Numbered from the stretch's first letter, positions 1-24,895 are shown. The stretch: DNA of 64,000 nt from Portunus trituberculatus (GCF_017591435.1 NC_059278.1:5643076-5707075); one strand, 5' to 3'. Notes: generated by a model not told the origin, from the letters alone. Translations and numbers: made by a program.

Positions 1-176
1 TCACGAGTCCAAAACCGCGGCCACGACACAAGCCACCGACACACCCTCGTCTCGCTAAGGCCTGTATTTTGAAACACTTTTGCCAGCGCCTCGACTACTT
101 TCAATAGGTTCTAGTTGAGTGTCACGGGTCTTTAAATGTCTTTACGGTTCTAATTAAAGTGCTACTTGTTTTTAAG

Positions 177-177
<1 letters not shown>

Positions 178-228
<51 letters not shown>

Positions 229-1663
229 ATAACAGGAGGTAGACCACGAGGAAGAGGAGGAATATGAAAAAGTATATTAAGAAAGAGAGAAAGAATGTGG
301 TGATGTAGGAAAGCCAAAAAAGTGAGAAGAAAAGGGAGAGAAACATGAGTTGGATGGGAGGAGGAGGAGGAGGAGTATAAACAAAGTAACACAGAGCCAC
401 CAGGTAACAGAGGTTGCTGTGTTCAAGATCTTGGCTGGCTTATAATGAAGTCATATACTGGAATAATCTGTTCCTTTTGTTACCCAAAAGAGAGGAAATT
501 AGATGTAACCCCCCTTCTCTCTCTCTCTTTCTAAGAAAACCACTATAAGTTTCTTTACAGAACAAAATCAAGTTTATGTTTTACAGAAGAAATAAGGTAG
601 TGTATTTAAGATCAAAAGAAATATTAAACGCACATTAAACGATAACTTACATAATTTCCCTTCAATGCTTCGTTTCTTTTTTCTTTTTCTGAGTGTATGA
701 TGTAAAACCAATACGCTATAGATAATTGTACCTGCGCTGCACAAACACTTCCGTGGAATCTTCCATGCAAGAAAATAACAACAATAATCCGAGCATCAGC
801 ATTACACAGCTTTGTTTCAAATAGCTGTGCCTTTGTTCGCAGAAGCGGCGTTGTTATAAGCTCAGAGAATCAAGTCAGGTGTGAAATGTACTCATTCTTT
901 CACTGATATGTTCGTCCCCTGAACTGAGAGCGTTGTAAACATGTTAGAATAGATGCAGTCGCGTCCAGAATTTTTGTAATATGACGCTCTCACCTTTGAC
1001 TTCTAAAATTTTGTAAAGCGACAGCCAAACACACTTATATACTATTCTTCTATGGACATCGGGAGCAATGTAAACATGTTAGAATAGGTACAGTCGCGTC
1101 TAAAAGTCTTGTAATATGACGCTTTCACTTTTATTGTGTTTTGACTCTTTCTTGGAACTTTTCAGTTATAACTTCTAAGCTTTTATAAGGCGATAGTCAA
1201 CACATCGGAGGACTTACTGTTGAGACGAAGCTGTTATTTAGTGGAAAAGAAAACAACACTCGAACAAACTATTAGCCGTGACTATACAGTGCCCTCCACT
1301 TCCACGTTCATGACTTAGCGTTGCCAATGTGTGAATCGCGCGCTGTGAACCGCTTCATTGACACGAATCCGAAACAAACCTAACCAATTCTTCCATTACT
1401 ATTTTTACTGACTAGGATGTGCCTTGGAGTCAGATCAGGGAGAGCGGTTGCCAACAGGAGATTCATATGCACACTTGCAACGCTAAATGAAGGTAAAAGT
1501 AAAGCGATACACAAAGAAAAAAATGGTAATTGTTTGTAAAGATACACAGATGATAAAGAAAATAGATTAATTGTAACTTTGCCAGAATAGTTTAAATAGA
1601 ATTACATAGAAAGATATGCAAATATAGAATTGCATAGAACTGCAAAATATAGAATTGTATAGA

Positions 1664-1723
<60 letters not shown>

Positions 1724-2623
1724 TTGGAAGAGTGAATGAGAACATGAATGAGTAAATTAGTGAATGAAGAAGACAGTGAGTGAGTGAGTGAGTGAGTGAG
1801 TAAGTGAGTGAGGTGACAACAACTTCCCACTCGTCAAACTTCAAACCTCGCATCACCTTCACATTGTTTATCAGTTGAGCAACACGGAGGGAGGAGGAGG
1901 GGGGTGTGCACGAAGGAGGAAGAGGGAGGGAGGCAGAGTAAGAAAGGGAGAGGAACGGAGGCAGAAAGAGAAGGAGAACATTGGAGTCAGCTATCAGTAA
2001 GCAAAACACGAAGGCAGCACCACTAAAGGCACCATAAAGATATTGCAAATACACCATAACCACTCCATAAATGTCAGGACTCCATTATGACACCTTAAAA
2101 TATGAAAACACGATGGACACTATAAAGGCACAATAAATATACCTTACTTTTACAACAACACCATATAAACGGCATAAACATAGCTGAGAAACACTATAAA
2201 TGCACCATCAGTATATAAAAAATAAATACCACGAAGCTATGAAGAGTACAGCATCAAAATACGTCCACAGTACCATCACACGTCCTTCAGTGACAGCAAT
2301 GACAATAAAAGTTAACGATTTACTTTTCATCGCGGGAGAAAAAGAGGATCTGAATGTGCTATATCTAAATCTTGATATGTATCTTGCAGTCTAATCGTGA
2401 CATTTTGTTCAAGTGTAAGATTTTTTTTTTTTTTTTTTTTGATGACCATTTTCGCTTAGCAACACAATTTTCCTCACATTACTGCTTAATTAAATGTTAG
2501 ATGTTTTATACGAATTTTAATCTTTAGTTTTTCTTTTCTGTTGTCGTTTCGCTTTGTTTTATTCTTTCTCTCCCCGTCTGTCTGGGTGGTTGGCTGGATA
2601 GCTAACTGACAAGCTAAGAAACA

Positions 2624-2658
<35 letters not shown>
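178..2658. other. Left-end non-genic region with microsatellites
   Basis: (GT)n at 178-224, (GA)n at 1668-1719, (GAGT)n at about 1777-1803, poly(T) at 2420-2440 and (TC)n at 2627-2658. Apart from the 925-1203 duplication, no gene or mobile element was recognised. Confidence 0.6.
925..1203 (+). repeat. Imperfect ~136-bp tandem duplication
   Basis: Two units share TGTAAACATGTTAGAATAG, CAGTCGCGTC and TTGTAATATGACGCT and end with similar AAG-GCGA-AG-CAA-CACA sequence. The unit starts are about 928 and 1063. Nothing coding was seen. Confidence 0.7.
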
Positions 2659-2662
<4 letters not shown>

Positions 2663-3079
2663 ATGCAGCGTGGTGAATTGCCTCGGTCTGCCTGTAGTGG
2701 TATGCAAATGAAGCCACAGGCAGGCAGGCGGGAAGCAGCAGGCGCCTCACCCCGCCGGTGGCTCAGGCCGCGGGACGCTGACGCCACAACACACTCGAAC
2801 ATGACCATCAGCCGGAACACCGCGGCGCCTGTTGTGGTACTCAGCACGCGCCGCACTGCCTCTGCCCCGCCACTCCTCCAGACACTCCCTTTCGGAGCCA
2901 ACAGAGGCCATGAGAAGTTTAGTATAATATGATGTTGACAAAACTCATGAGATTACGTGATGTAGTGTCTGAGATGAGATGAGCAGGTGAGAACTGTACC
3001 GTGTGGTTGTTACCCGCAAGGCTGGTCCTCATAAAGTAGCAGATTAATATTCCAGAGCATAGGCATCTAAATAACTCAC

Positions 3080-3468
3080 CCGTAGAGATCACCAGGTTCA
3101 ACGGAGGGCGGCACATAGTAGCCTACGTGGAAGGAAGTACGAGAGAGCTGCGGGAGAGGCACGGACGGGCACTTCTTGGAGGCTGGGGCTGAGTTATCGG
3201 TGAGCTTCTTGTGCATGATGGTGTGAGGAGCAGTGAGGCTAGACATGGTGTTGTAATGCCCCTGGTAAGGCGGATGAAAGCCTCCGTAGGTGGTGGTAGC
3301 GGTGGCCCAGGTAGTGTGGGTGTTTGGCTGGCGGGTGAGGCAGGCCATAGGCGGCTGGTGTGTGAGATGTGGAGGTAGGCAAGGAATCGGTACGATGTGG
3401 TATGCCTCAGGGGACATCATCATCCGCCCGCCGAGGGACATGATGTTTCTGATGCAAGAACGGAGTGT
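3080..3468 (-). CDS. Orphan putative coding exon, unknown protein
   Basis: A minus-strand stretch of 389 nt between a CTTCAG acceptor (3468) and a GTGAGT donor (3080) is open with non-repetitive composition. It encodes SCIRNIMSLGGRMMM, PCLPPHLTHQPP, TTYGGFHPPYQGHYN and SFHVGYYVPPSVEPG: Pro/Tyr/His-rich, no known domain. An adjacent GC-rich open stretch at about 2915-2755 on the same strand could be a following exon but has no convincing acceptor. Function not recognised. Confidence 0.35.
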
Positions 3469-4249
3469 CTGAAGGCTGCTCCTCCACCTCACACTAAGTT
3501 TTGACGCTGAGATGTCCTTCACTTACAGTTTTTCAATATCACAACTCAATTATTAATGTGGTTTTGCAGTTAACCTAACATGTGACGTCTTTCATTGAGA
3601 TGGTGTATATGCAGGAGCAGCTGGTCATGCTGATGTGTTGATACGTTCACATAACAATGAAACACTGTCCTTAATACCCAGGCAGAATGTTGTCCTGCAG
3701 AACGCCTTCCTGAAAGAGATTGAAGATAAGTGCGGGAGACGGTCCCCGGAAGGCAAGAGAGCACGCGGGATGGCGGCGGCTGCGGAGTGTTGACAAAACT
3801 AGCGATAACGCCTGAGTGACGGTGTGAGGTGTGGACACCCTCCCTCTATACCACAGTTTCCAGCCAGAGTTAAGTTAATTCAATTTACTCTTATACAGCA
3901 TTTCAATGTGATGAATTGAATAAATCTAATAAATTTATGACGATACGTTTTATATGTCTATCAATGAAACCTTAACAAGAATTTTCCTGACCTAAGGTGG
4001 AGATGGAACTCATCTTGGAACCAATCACCAGACTGTCAACAGAACACGGCTATTCACCGGGCTCCCTTTGATCACCGACCCACTGATCAAGACGGCGTGA
4101 AACCAACCAATTACTACCGTGTTTGCTGATCGATGGGCATTGGGGACGTGAACCGAGAGGTGGCCGGGACCAGCAGGCGTGGCACAGCTTGGAATGGCTA
4201 TGTAGAGCAGCACTCCTTGCTATGATTCAACACCACCCGCCATTGTGTT

Positions 4250-4532
4250 TCGACATAACGCTATCGGCGCTCACTGCTGCACCATGCCATCCATCCAGCC
4301 CTCTCCCAGATCCTCACTTTCTTATCAGGTGAGATCATGATGTTCTTAAACATCTAAGAAAAAAAAAAAAGACTACCTAACCTAATATTAGAGCATCTCG
4401 TATAATAGTGTTCGTCACCTGCAGAGTGTGTCTGTGCCCGCCTCAGCACCGCCCAACCAGCCGCCCACCCACTTCCTGTGCCTTTATCGAAACATTACCG
4501 AGGAAGAGTGCTGAGTTGATGCTGTGCTGCTG
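4250..4532 (+). CDS. Possible two-exon end of a plus-strand gene
   Basis: An open stretch ends SSLSYQ at a GTGAGA donor (after 4328). A CACCTGCAG acceptor (about 4424) starts SVSVPASAPPNQPP and runs to ITEEEC then a stop. The phases agree, but nothing upstream confirms a gene and the peptide is unrecognised. Confidence 0.18.
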
Positions 4533-4973
4533 CTGCGTTCTTGTGTGTCTTGGATCAGCATTTTATGAAGAACTGTGGTGCGCTGCGAGGTTGATGGGTG
4601 GGTGTATGGGATGAGGAGTGAACATTATTATAGGGTGAGAAGCAATCGTGACAATGCGACATATTCTCTCTATGGCCTTTGGAAATTATCGTGGTGAGAG
4701 ATCAAAGAGTTTCCAAATGGGGACCTAAGTATAGTACACGCCAGGGACCATTACATATATGATCAAAAGGAACATATCTAGCTGTAATTATTTGCAGTTC
4801 AGCAAAATAAAGATAATAATGTACATGAGCGTAACACTCATTAACTCGAGCGAACTGAAGATGATGCATTCAAGGTACATAAAGTATTTGTGAAGTGAAT
4901 GACAACGAAACATACGACGCTATATATACTCTTTTTTCATGATACCATTTTCTCTCGTCAGTCATTGATTAAT

Positions 4974-5014
<41 letters not shown>

Positions 5015-5016
<2 letters not shown>

Positions 5017-5307
5017 CCTGGTAGCTCAGTGGTTAGAGCGCTGGCTTCACAAGCCAGAGGACCGGGGTTCGATTCCCCGGCCAGGTGGAGATATTTGGGT
5101 GTGTCTCCTTTCACGTGTAGCCCCTGTTCACCTAGCAGTGAGTAGGTACGGGATGTAAATCGAGAAGTTGTGACCTTGTTGTCCCGGTGTGTGGTGTGTG
5201 CCTGGTCTCAGGCCTATCCGAAGATCGGAAATAATGAGCTCTGAGCTCGTTCCGTAGGGTAACGTTTGGTTGTCTCGTCAGAGACTGCAGCAGATCAAAC
5301 AGTGAAT
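5015..5307 (+). mobile_element. tRNA-Val-derived SINE, flanked by (AC)n
   Basis: The head (5015-5087) folds as a tRNA: D-arm GTAGCTCAGTGGTTAGAGC, anticodon stem CTGGC/GCCAG with loop TTCACAA (anticodon CAC, Val), and T-arm with GGTTCGATTCC. A 220-bp unrelated body follows, ending at GATCAAACAGTGAATC. (AC)n tracts abut both ends (4978-5014 and 5308-5332). The body and lack of a terminator show this is a SINE, not a working tRNA gene. Confidence 0.88.
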
Positions 5308-5641
5308 CACACACACACACACACACACACATAAAATTCTGAGATTGATAATACTGAAGGGCTCCAGAATAATTTCCATATTTATTAGATGTTTTCTCTT
5401 CCTTTTGTATTTCGGGATAAAGTAAGTCCCACCATTAAAATATTGCCATGGAAAAGGGAACACAAATTCTAGTCTAGCGGCAACTGTAATGTCAGAAACA
5501 AGATGCAATGTTTGAAGAAAATAGCAATATGAGAACAAGCAAGAGTTCACCCATAAGTCTTATTACTATGTCGCGTGTAAGCTGATTTCAGGATTAACTA
5601 CGACATTGAGACTTCTCCTTTAATATATATGTATTTTGTCT

Positions 5642-6083
<442 letters not shown>

Positions 6084-7088
6084 TAGTTTATTGTCATTTC
6101 TAAGGAATACAGATAGGTAGATTTACAATCAACAAATATGTCAGGTATGGTCTGTCGAATGGAGATTCCTAAGACAGACGGTTTTAATTAAAAAACTATA
6201 TGCAGTGAGAGAAGAAAAATAGTTTTACATAATATATAACCTAATTAGGGAGTAATCCTATTTCTTTGTAAAGTTAACTTGCATACGATGTGCTGTCACC
6301 AGAAATACCTACCACGACTAGCCCCCAACCACCACACACATTCCTCATCCCCGACAGACACGCTTCCAGTACAATTTCCTGTTCTTCCCCTCAAAGCGGG
6401 AATGTAAAGCGAGCACTGTCAAAAGGATGCATATGTAACAATACGAGGAAAAAGTTTAGCAGGTAGAACGGACACTATTGAAATACTTCACAGAGATACA
6501 ACATATTTTTCTTATTACTTTTACGTGTCCACAAATCTGGATAAATGAACAACAACTAGAAAAAAAAAAATGGATCAGAATGTTGCTCCCATAAATAACT
6601 GATTTTAAAAAAGGGAATCCAGAAAGTTGACTAGTTTAGTTCCAAATGCAAAGATGAATAAGTGATGTATAAGAATGTAACAGTATCAGATAATCATGTC
6701 TGGGAAGGAAACTTTCCGTAAATAAGATAAGACAACATGATCAGATAGAAAAACCTAAATAACTTTATGAAATGATAACAAATACTTAAGAATATGAAGA
6801 GCTAAGGAATGAATTAATGGGTCAATGAACACAAGAAATAGTTAACTCTTTTTCTTAATTAGTGTCATGTAGACTTCCGGGGAGTAACAAGGCGCCAGGT
6901 AAGGGAGGCCACACTTGTCCTGAGGCACACGTGTGGAGGTCTAAAAGGAGGGAGGTGTGGGTGAGATAGACGGGCAGCCACCAGGACGCTCCCTCCCCCC
7001 ACCGGCTTCTCCCCCTTTCCCTCCCCGGTTCAGAGGGTCTCGCAGGTGGTGGTGGTGGTGCTGGTGATGGTGTGTGTGGGGTTGCTGG

Positions 7089-7119
<31 letters not shown>

Positions 7120-7200
7120 GATGTTGTAGTTGCTGCATGTATACATTACTCAGAGGTTGTTTGAGATTTACTGGTGTGCTTATCCCGTGTTTTGCTTGCT

Positions 7201-7265
<65 letters not shown>

Positions 7266-7268
<3 letters not shown>

Positions 7269-7544
7269 TCATCACAGCCGCCTGCTGGTCACCCAGCCAG
7301 TCTTCCCCATTACGGAGCGAGCTCAGAGCTCATAGACCGATTTTCGGGTAGGACTGAGACCACAACACACTCCACACACCGGGAAGGCGAGGCCACAACC
7401 CCTCGAGTTACATCCCGTACCTATTTACTGCTAGGTGAACAGGGCCTACACATTAAGAGGCTTGCCAATTTGCCTCGCCGCGCCGGGACTAGAACCCGGC
7501 CCTCTCGATTGTGAGTCGAGCGTGCTAACCACTACACTACGCGG
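7266..7544 (-). mobile_element. Divergent tRNA-Val-like SINE between (GT)n tracts
   Basis: On the minus strand the head reads CCGCGTAGTGTAGTGGTTAG, with anticodon stem CTCGA/TCGAG, loop CTCACAA (CAC, Val) and T-arm GGTTCTAGTCC. The body shares TACCTATTTACTGCTAGGTG and ACACCGGG with the other family but is clearly diverged. (GT)n abuts both ends (7205-7265 and 7545-7570). Confidence 0.8.
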
Positions 7545-7584
7545 TGTGTGTGTGTGTGTGTGTGTGTGTGCACATTTGTTGTTT

Positions 7585-7645
<61 letters not shown>

Positions 7646-8051
7646 AAAGCATACCCATAAATGGAAATAAAGATAAACATAGCTATTAACACGCAATATA
7701 TTTCTTCTTCCCACAGCAAGAAGCTCCCAGCGGCTTATCAATTAAATATTTTTGAACACTATCAAGGGCGAAGACAAATAGAGAGAGTGCTGCTCCAGGA
7801 TGGCCAGTGTATCCATTGCCTTCACGCGCAGCAGTAGGAGGAGGTATGTAGCGCCGCTCAGAACCTTTGACTATATTGGACAAGATCCATTCAGGCAGTG
7901 TTGCATGCGTGTTAGTCTTATGTATTTTCATATGATACTGCGGTTGGTGTGTGTGTGTGTGGTGGGTGTGTGTGTGTGAGTACGCGCACGATTATCGATG
8001 TAATGCCTGTCTGTTTTTTCTTGCTTTTACGTTTGTCTTTTCTGTCTGCTT

Positions 8052-8238
<187 letters not shown>

Positions 8239-8562
8239 GGAAGATGTTTTCTCTCGTTCGCATATTTATGATTACATCCACACTGACAAATACATACATA
8301 TGTTACAATTTCCTACAACTATTTTACTTGATTCCTGGATATAAATATGGCCAATATCCATCCTGACCAGTCCTTCGCCACCCTTCACTAGCCCTCATCA
8401 GCCCCCACTCGCTCTCAGCCCGTAGTCCCAACACGCCATCAATACACGGGATGCGACTCTTCAAAGTTCCTTAAAGATTAGGATTTCATACAACGCCGAC
8501 CAGCGCCTGGCAACGGATGATGGATTCTTTCATCCGAAATCATCTTAGAGACATGAGAGACA

Positions 8563-8809
<247 letters not shown>

Positions 8810-9495
8810 GACATTCAGACATCTCAGCAGGTGTGAATATGGCATTCATATATGTCAGTAGAGTGTGAAACGAATAAAATCAATTAACAAAAATTTTCAG
8901 AATGACATACTAAAAAGGTCAATAAGAAGGGAATCCTGGCCTTCAATTGCCGAGGTATTGACTTGGGACGCTCTTCACTTGTTTCTCTTCTTACCATTTT
9001 CCCTTTAATTCATGTAGAAACTTATTTCGATTATAGACTTTGTGTCCACGCCCCTTGGTTCAGACATCTCCCTCCCATGTGTAGAGGGATGGAAGACTCA
9101 GGGAACAGACGGAAGGAGGGAGAGATAAGTGTGCGTGGCGTGATGGACCTTGCAGCCTCGCCTGTGTAGTGAGGCAGATGGCGGAGCTCCCACGAGCCAC
9201 CATGTGGGTGTCATGTGATGCAAGGTCGGCTGTGGCGTGACGGCTGCGTCTGCCCGTGAACCAGTGACGTGAGAGGGTGGCGGCACACAGCCGTGAACGC
9301 TCCACTTGAATGCCTGGCGTTCCTCCACTCCTGATCCTGACCGAGTTTGTCAAATGCTTGGCTGAACGCGCCGCACCGGGTTTCCCTCAGACAATGACGA
9401 GTTGTTATGTGCTTACATAATTATGGCATGCCTTTCTTATCACTAATACCCAAGGAAGGCTCGACATGATTTGCTAATATCTCTCCACTCCACAG

Positions 9496-19960
<10,465 letters not shown>

Positions 19961-20060
19961 GGTGAGCATAGGAGCGTGAGGAGACGGTGAAGGTATGGTA
20001 ATGATGTGTAGATGGTGATAAGAAAAGGTGATGGATACTGTGAGGGTTTTCATGTGGTAA

Positions 20061-20066
20061 AATAAA
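20061..20066 (+). terminator. Candidate polyadenylation signal of FOXRED1
   Basis: AATAAA lies about 100 nt after the FOXRED1 stop codon at 19960. It is the first canonical signal downstream, so a short 3' UTR is plausible. No cleavage site is visible. Confidence 0.5.
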
Positions 20067-20858
20067 AGTATAAGGGTTGTTCATGTAAGCCAGGGATAAA
20101 GATGTAATGGTGTATAATGATGGAGTGTGAGGGATGATATGTAGCGATGTTCACGGCGATGTGAAAGGTGATGGATAAAAGAGAGATTGTGTGATGTTTT
20201 TGTGAAGTGAGTATGGGTTAAGATGGTTTAAGTAATGCTGGAGTAAAGGTTAAAGGCTTATGGTGATGATTGGATGTAAGAAATAAGACGTGAGGATGTC
20301 TAGGACAATAAAGAAGATGAATAAGAAAAGGTTGAAGCGTCGATGATAATGATAAGGTTAGAATGAAAGTTCAAAGCTGTATGGTGATGGTAAGACGTGA
20401 GAGACCAGATGTAAGAATGAATATTTGAAACCACATGAAGATAACTTATATATCAACCTAAAATAAAAACAAAAATCAATAAAAAAATATTTCTTTTCTA
20501 AAACAGTGAAAAATAATGTGATCTAAAGAAACAGTCAAGAACTAATTCCAATTTTACGATTAATCTAAAACACTTGAGGCACAGAATTTCAAGTTGTAAA
20601 ATAAAAGAAAAATGTAGAATTCTATCAAGTTGAGCAATTTGACGCCGCTAGTGAGAAGATATGACGCTGCAGTAAACTTTTACACGCACTGTCCACACTG
20701 AAAATGAAAAGTGCCATCCAGGACACACTGTTGTTGTATATTGGCCAGATGTGAACCACGCTGTTTTAGTGGTGTTGGTGTTGGTGCTGGTGTGTTGGGA
20801 GGGAAAGAGCGGCAGCCGAGGGGAAAAAATGGAAAGAATGGAATTGTTTGCATGGGTC

Positions 20859-20919
<61 letters not shown>

Positions 20920-21419
20920 CTTGGACAATAACACGATGTTCCTTTATTTTAATCATATAATAGCTGTATAATAATAATAATAATGACAACAGTATAATAG
21001 ATTATATACAATATTTTGGCATACGATAACTGGAGGAAAAAATAAGTTATACTCGCACTAGAAATATACGTAAGATGCGCGTTACACACTCACTCTCTCT
21101 CTCTCTCTCTCTCTCTCTTGCAAACACAAAACACTAGGACGCACCAAGACATCTTTAAGACAACACACTCAGCACAGCCTCGGGGACCCCAGCGCACCTC
21201 ACGTCCCGCCTCACACCACGATGCCCGGGCGCTTATGAGTAACACAGAATGAACCCTTTCACTGTGATATGCAGCATCTCTCTGCATTAAAAGCACGGTA
21301 CACAATCTACACTAGCACCTGTCCTATAAGAATGAAATGGAGGTAGAATAGATTTTCTAATATGTAACGTATATTGAGACAAAGCAGAATGTTGGAGAAT
21401 GTTACAAAGCTTCAAATTA

Positions 21420-21460
21420 TTTCTTGTCCAGACATAGATCATCTATGTTTGGACAAGAAA
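21420..21460. repeat. Near-perfect 20-bp palindrome
   Basis: TTTCTTGTCCAGACATAGAT is followed, after one base, by its inverse complement with a single mismatch. It can form a 20-bp hairpin or cruciform. It is not next to any recognised gene end. Confidence 0.75.
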
Positions 21461-22089
21461 TGATAGATGAGACGCCATCAAGGACAGAAGGAGGAAAAGA
21501 GGAATGTGTGAGATGGTGTATGTACTCTCTTGTGCTGTGTTTTCTCCCACTGTATACAGTGTCGCTGAGATGCCAACACTACTCACTATCGGTGCATAAC
21601 AGAAATCATAAGTAGAATTAATGTTCACAGCTAACTGTGGAATAAAATGTCGTCGGGTATTTTGTGATGAAAGGTGTAAAAAAAAAAAAAAAAAAAAAAA
21701 ACTAAAATGGGTAGAATATAATGTCTCCAGGTAGATTGTGATTAAAGATGTATGAAAAGACAGTGAAAGGGTTCAGAGATGCCTAAGGTTACATGTCTGG
21801 CTATTACATACCTTGCGGTAATCTCCATCCGATGCAGAATACCTCTAAATCCAACTAAGAACAAGTAACACCAACAGCTTACCTAAAGTACTACCTGAGT
21901 GCCTGACAGAGGTATTCAAGTGGCATGAAGAATATAAAAATACGTAGACAAGATCATCATTATTAATAGTCTGCAACTGACCACTAGTAGAAGTAACGGA
22001 TTCAAGCTTAGTAGAGTTAGAAAAGAAATAGAGATTCGGAAAAAGTGCAACAGAGTGAGACAATTGCCACAGACTCAATAATTACGTTG

Positions 22090-22225
22090 TTTGTTTCTAG
22101 TGAGAAGGAAACTTTTAAAGAAAATTAGATAAATTTATGGATAGGAATGATATTGGGTAAAGGAAAGGTTGTTTTAAAAGGTGACTGCAATCTGTAGACC
22201 TATTTACTTCTTGTAGCCTCCCTTC
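22090..22225 (+). mobile_element. CR1-like LINE 3' fragment
   Basis: Plus-strand sequence contains a KLDKF-like end of ORF2, broken by shifts, then GACTGCAATCTGTAGACC and a pyrimidine-rich 3' region. A short relic only. Confidence 0.45.
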
Positions 22226-24127
22226 TCTCCTTGTGCTCTACGTCATTATTTGGTAGCTGTTGAAGTGAGGCTTCCGCAGTACGAACACAAACATGGAATG
22301 AATATACATGGTAATAAATCAATGTCTATCTATAGGCGCACTTAATATAGTGAGTACATGATGAGTCCATAAACTTTTCAATAAATAAGGTGAGGTGACA
22401 GGCGCCTCAAAGGTTTCTGTAGGTGGTGTTGGTGAGGGCTGGAGAGGACAGGGTGGCCAGCAGAAGGGCATGTCGTCTCATAGGAGGCTTTACTTCCTCT
22501 TCCTTGTTATCTTTTTTAATCATCTCTGTCGCAGCGCTGGCAGCCTTGGGGTGTCGCCATAGCTTGCCTGAAAAATGCAAGAGGGGGAAAGTTATTAATG
22601 AACTCCCTGACTACTATTGACACTGTGAAACTTGTTTGATTTGAGTTGCCATAACGATCTTAGAGGACAGAAGTAACACTACAGGCACTAAAAGATGACT
22701 GTTCGGTCACTTGTTCTGCTGTTTGTGGTGTCTTTCACAACGGTACTCTGAACTTTCAATAGACCTGTTGTTGCTCTTTATCAGGAGTCACAGCAGTCAT
22801 GAAGTCAACCAGAGTATCACAACTTTATGATGGCTACTCCAAGAATGTAACTTTGGAAAAGCTATACCAGGAATTTCGCTTGAAAATGGCATTGAAATAA
22901 GAATTACGAGTATACATATATATATTCTTTCTCTCTCAGTGTAGGTAACCTTTTCAACGGTGGGAAGAATATTGAGTTTGTTTAACTGTAGAGCTATCAC
23001 TCTGTCTTTGCACTTATGCTTGTCTGTCTGTCTGTATGTATGCATGTATCTATGTATGTTTGTTTTGTGTATGCAGTAAGTATGCAGGCATGTTTGTAGG
23101 CATGAATGCATATGAAAGTGTACGAGTTTGCACGTTTTATTTGTATATTTAGTCATGTATATTTCGTTTTGTACAATAAGCTGCAGTAAATCTTTGCCAG
23201 CTCTGCTTTATATATTAAGTAACGTACAAATTTTTCTGTTATTGGTAGAACCCCCAAAAGATCAAACCTTTAGCCTCCATCCACCTCACCCGCCACACAT
23301 GTGACATCTGCCTCCATCCCCCCACCCATCCCCAGATCAATGCTTCCCCCATGCCCCTCACCACCGCCATCACTAGCCCCTCTCTTCCTCTCTCTTTCCA
23401 GTGCCCTACCATTCCACCACTATCACTATCACCATAACCCTTTTCTCCTTTTCCCCCTTCTTTCCCCTTCCACACTCCATCACCATCGCAACCTCCCCCT
23501 CCAACTGCAATTACTTTTAAGTAGTATTTCTGTTACTACCTCTTCCGCCCCATCCCTCTCTCCTCCCTCCAGCACTCCTCTATCTTCCTCCTCCCTCCTT
23601 TTTACTACGCTATTCTCCTCCACCTCCCTTCTCCCTCTCCCCATCTTCTCCATCACCAAAACGTTAGTAAGTGTAATTTTCACTGCCTTTAAGTCAAATA
23701 TCGCTGAGCTAGTGGTGTTTTTCCGCTGCTAGACATTTGAAGCTCTGTGGAGGATGCAAACACTTTAACAACAATATTTTCATGAGATCAACTTGGTGAG
23801 GGAAGTAGTCAGCCAGGTGAATGGTAGTTCAGGTGTGGCGTTTCCCGGACGCTGCCAAGATGAGTCAGGTGTGATCTCATCAGTATATTAAATGTGTTGC
23901 GTCCATTACAAGATTAAACGATACAAACAAATGTGTCGTGATCGTGTGTTAATCGGAAACAGATCCACGACGAGTTTAATTGGTTATCTAGAAAGCATTA
24001 TTCATTTCTCACTCTTTACTTCCTGAACGTAATGGAAAAAATTGCTAAAAAAAAAGTGTAGCTGCGGAAATGGAAATGAGTTCGCCTCATTTGATTTTGC
24101 GTTTTTTCGAGAAAATCTGGCTATTCA

Positions 24128-24209
<82 letters not shown>

Positions 24210-24584
24210 GGGGGGCACATGCGACTTTTTTTTTATGGTTCTTCCAGAAAAAAAGAATATTTGGATTTTGTAGATTATCCACAACCACACAAAGAAAGCA
24301 ACATGTGTGGCTGGACAACCAGCGTGTATGGAGTCTTTCCACCACGTGACCAAGAGTTAAAGTTAAAGGTGCGCGAGTTCTGACCTTACTTGAACCTGTC
24401 CACCCCGGTAATGTTCACGTCAAGTGCTGTAGTGTTAAGGTCATGAGGTCTCGTCTGCCTGCACAGCAATGTAGGTCAGAGGTGCAGTGCTTTAGTCCGA
24501 CCACGATGAGAAGCAAGATGAGGATGACGTGGGGCGTGATGGTCCACAGAAATATGGCGTTGTGATGCGTGCCTGGTAACATAG

Positions 24585-24690
24585 TTGGTATGGTGGGGCG
24601 GGACAGGCGACAGCGGTTGGTGTGGTGAGGCGGGATAGGTGACGGTGGTTGGTGTGGTGAGGTGCGGCAGGCAATGGAGTGTTTGGTGTA
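24585..24690 (+). repeat. ~32-bp minisatellite, three units
   Basis: Three G-rich units of type TTGGTGTGGTGAGGCGGGA then TAGGTGACGGTGG lie downstream of the retropepsin-like gene. Confidence 0.65.
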
Positions 24691-24895
24691 ATCAAGAAGT
24701 AAGGCATGAGGTAATCACACAGGCTTGATGTACAACGTAATTTTTGTGGCGTCGAGTGTGTTTCACTTAAGAGTTCTGTGTTTGCACAAGGCGCAAACTT
24801 ACATAAAACAAAGATAGCTAGTAGATATTACGTTAGTATTATTAGCTTGCCAGATACATTGACTAGAAAAGAACAGTCACACTTATCCTTGTCAG

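Larger units (their letters stand above)
19961..24584. other. Intergenic, FOXRED1 to retropepsin-like gene
   Basis: Contains a GATG/GTGA-rich degenerate stretch (20000-20400), (CT)n at 20861-20914 and 21091-21118, poly(A) at 21679-21701, a TGTC/TGTA run near 23020-23060, a C/T-rich block (23270-23650) and (AC)n at 24130-24207. No supported gene was found beyond the listed palindrome and LINE piece. Confidence 0.55.

Noticed and set aside
5015..5087. Functional tRNA-Val(CAC) gene
   Set aside because: The tRNA-like part is the head of a SINE body found in several copies, some truncated, and no T-run terminator follows.
4978..5332. Possible CRISPR-like or phage structures in repeat arrays
   Set aside because: The repeats are simple AC/GT tracts and SINEs in a eukaryotic genome, with no repeat-spacer pattern.
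23301..23732. 143-aa plus-strand frame, Pro/Ser/Leu-rich
   Set aside because: Pyrimidine-rich low-complexity DNA. The opposite strand is also open with Gly/Glu/Arg bias.
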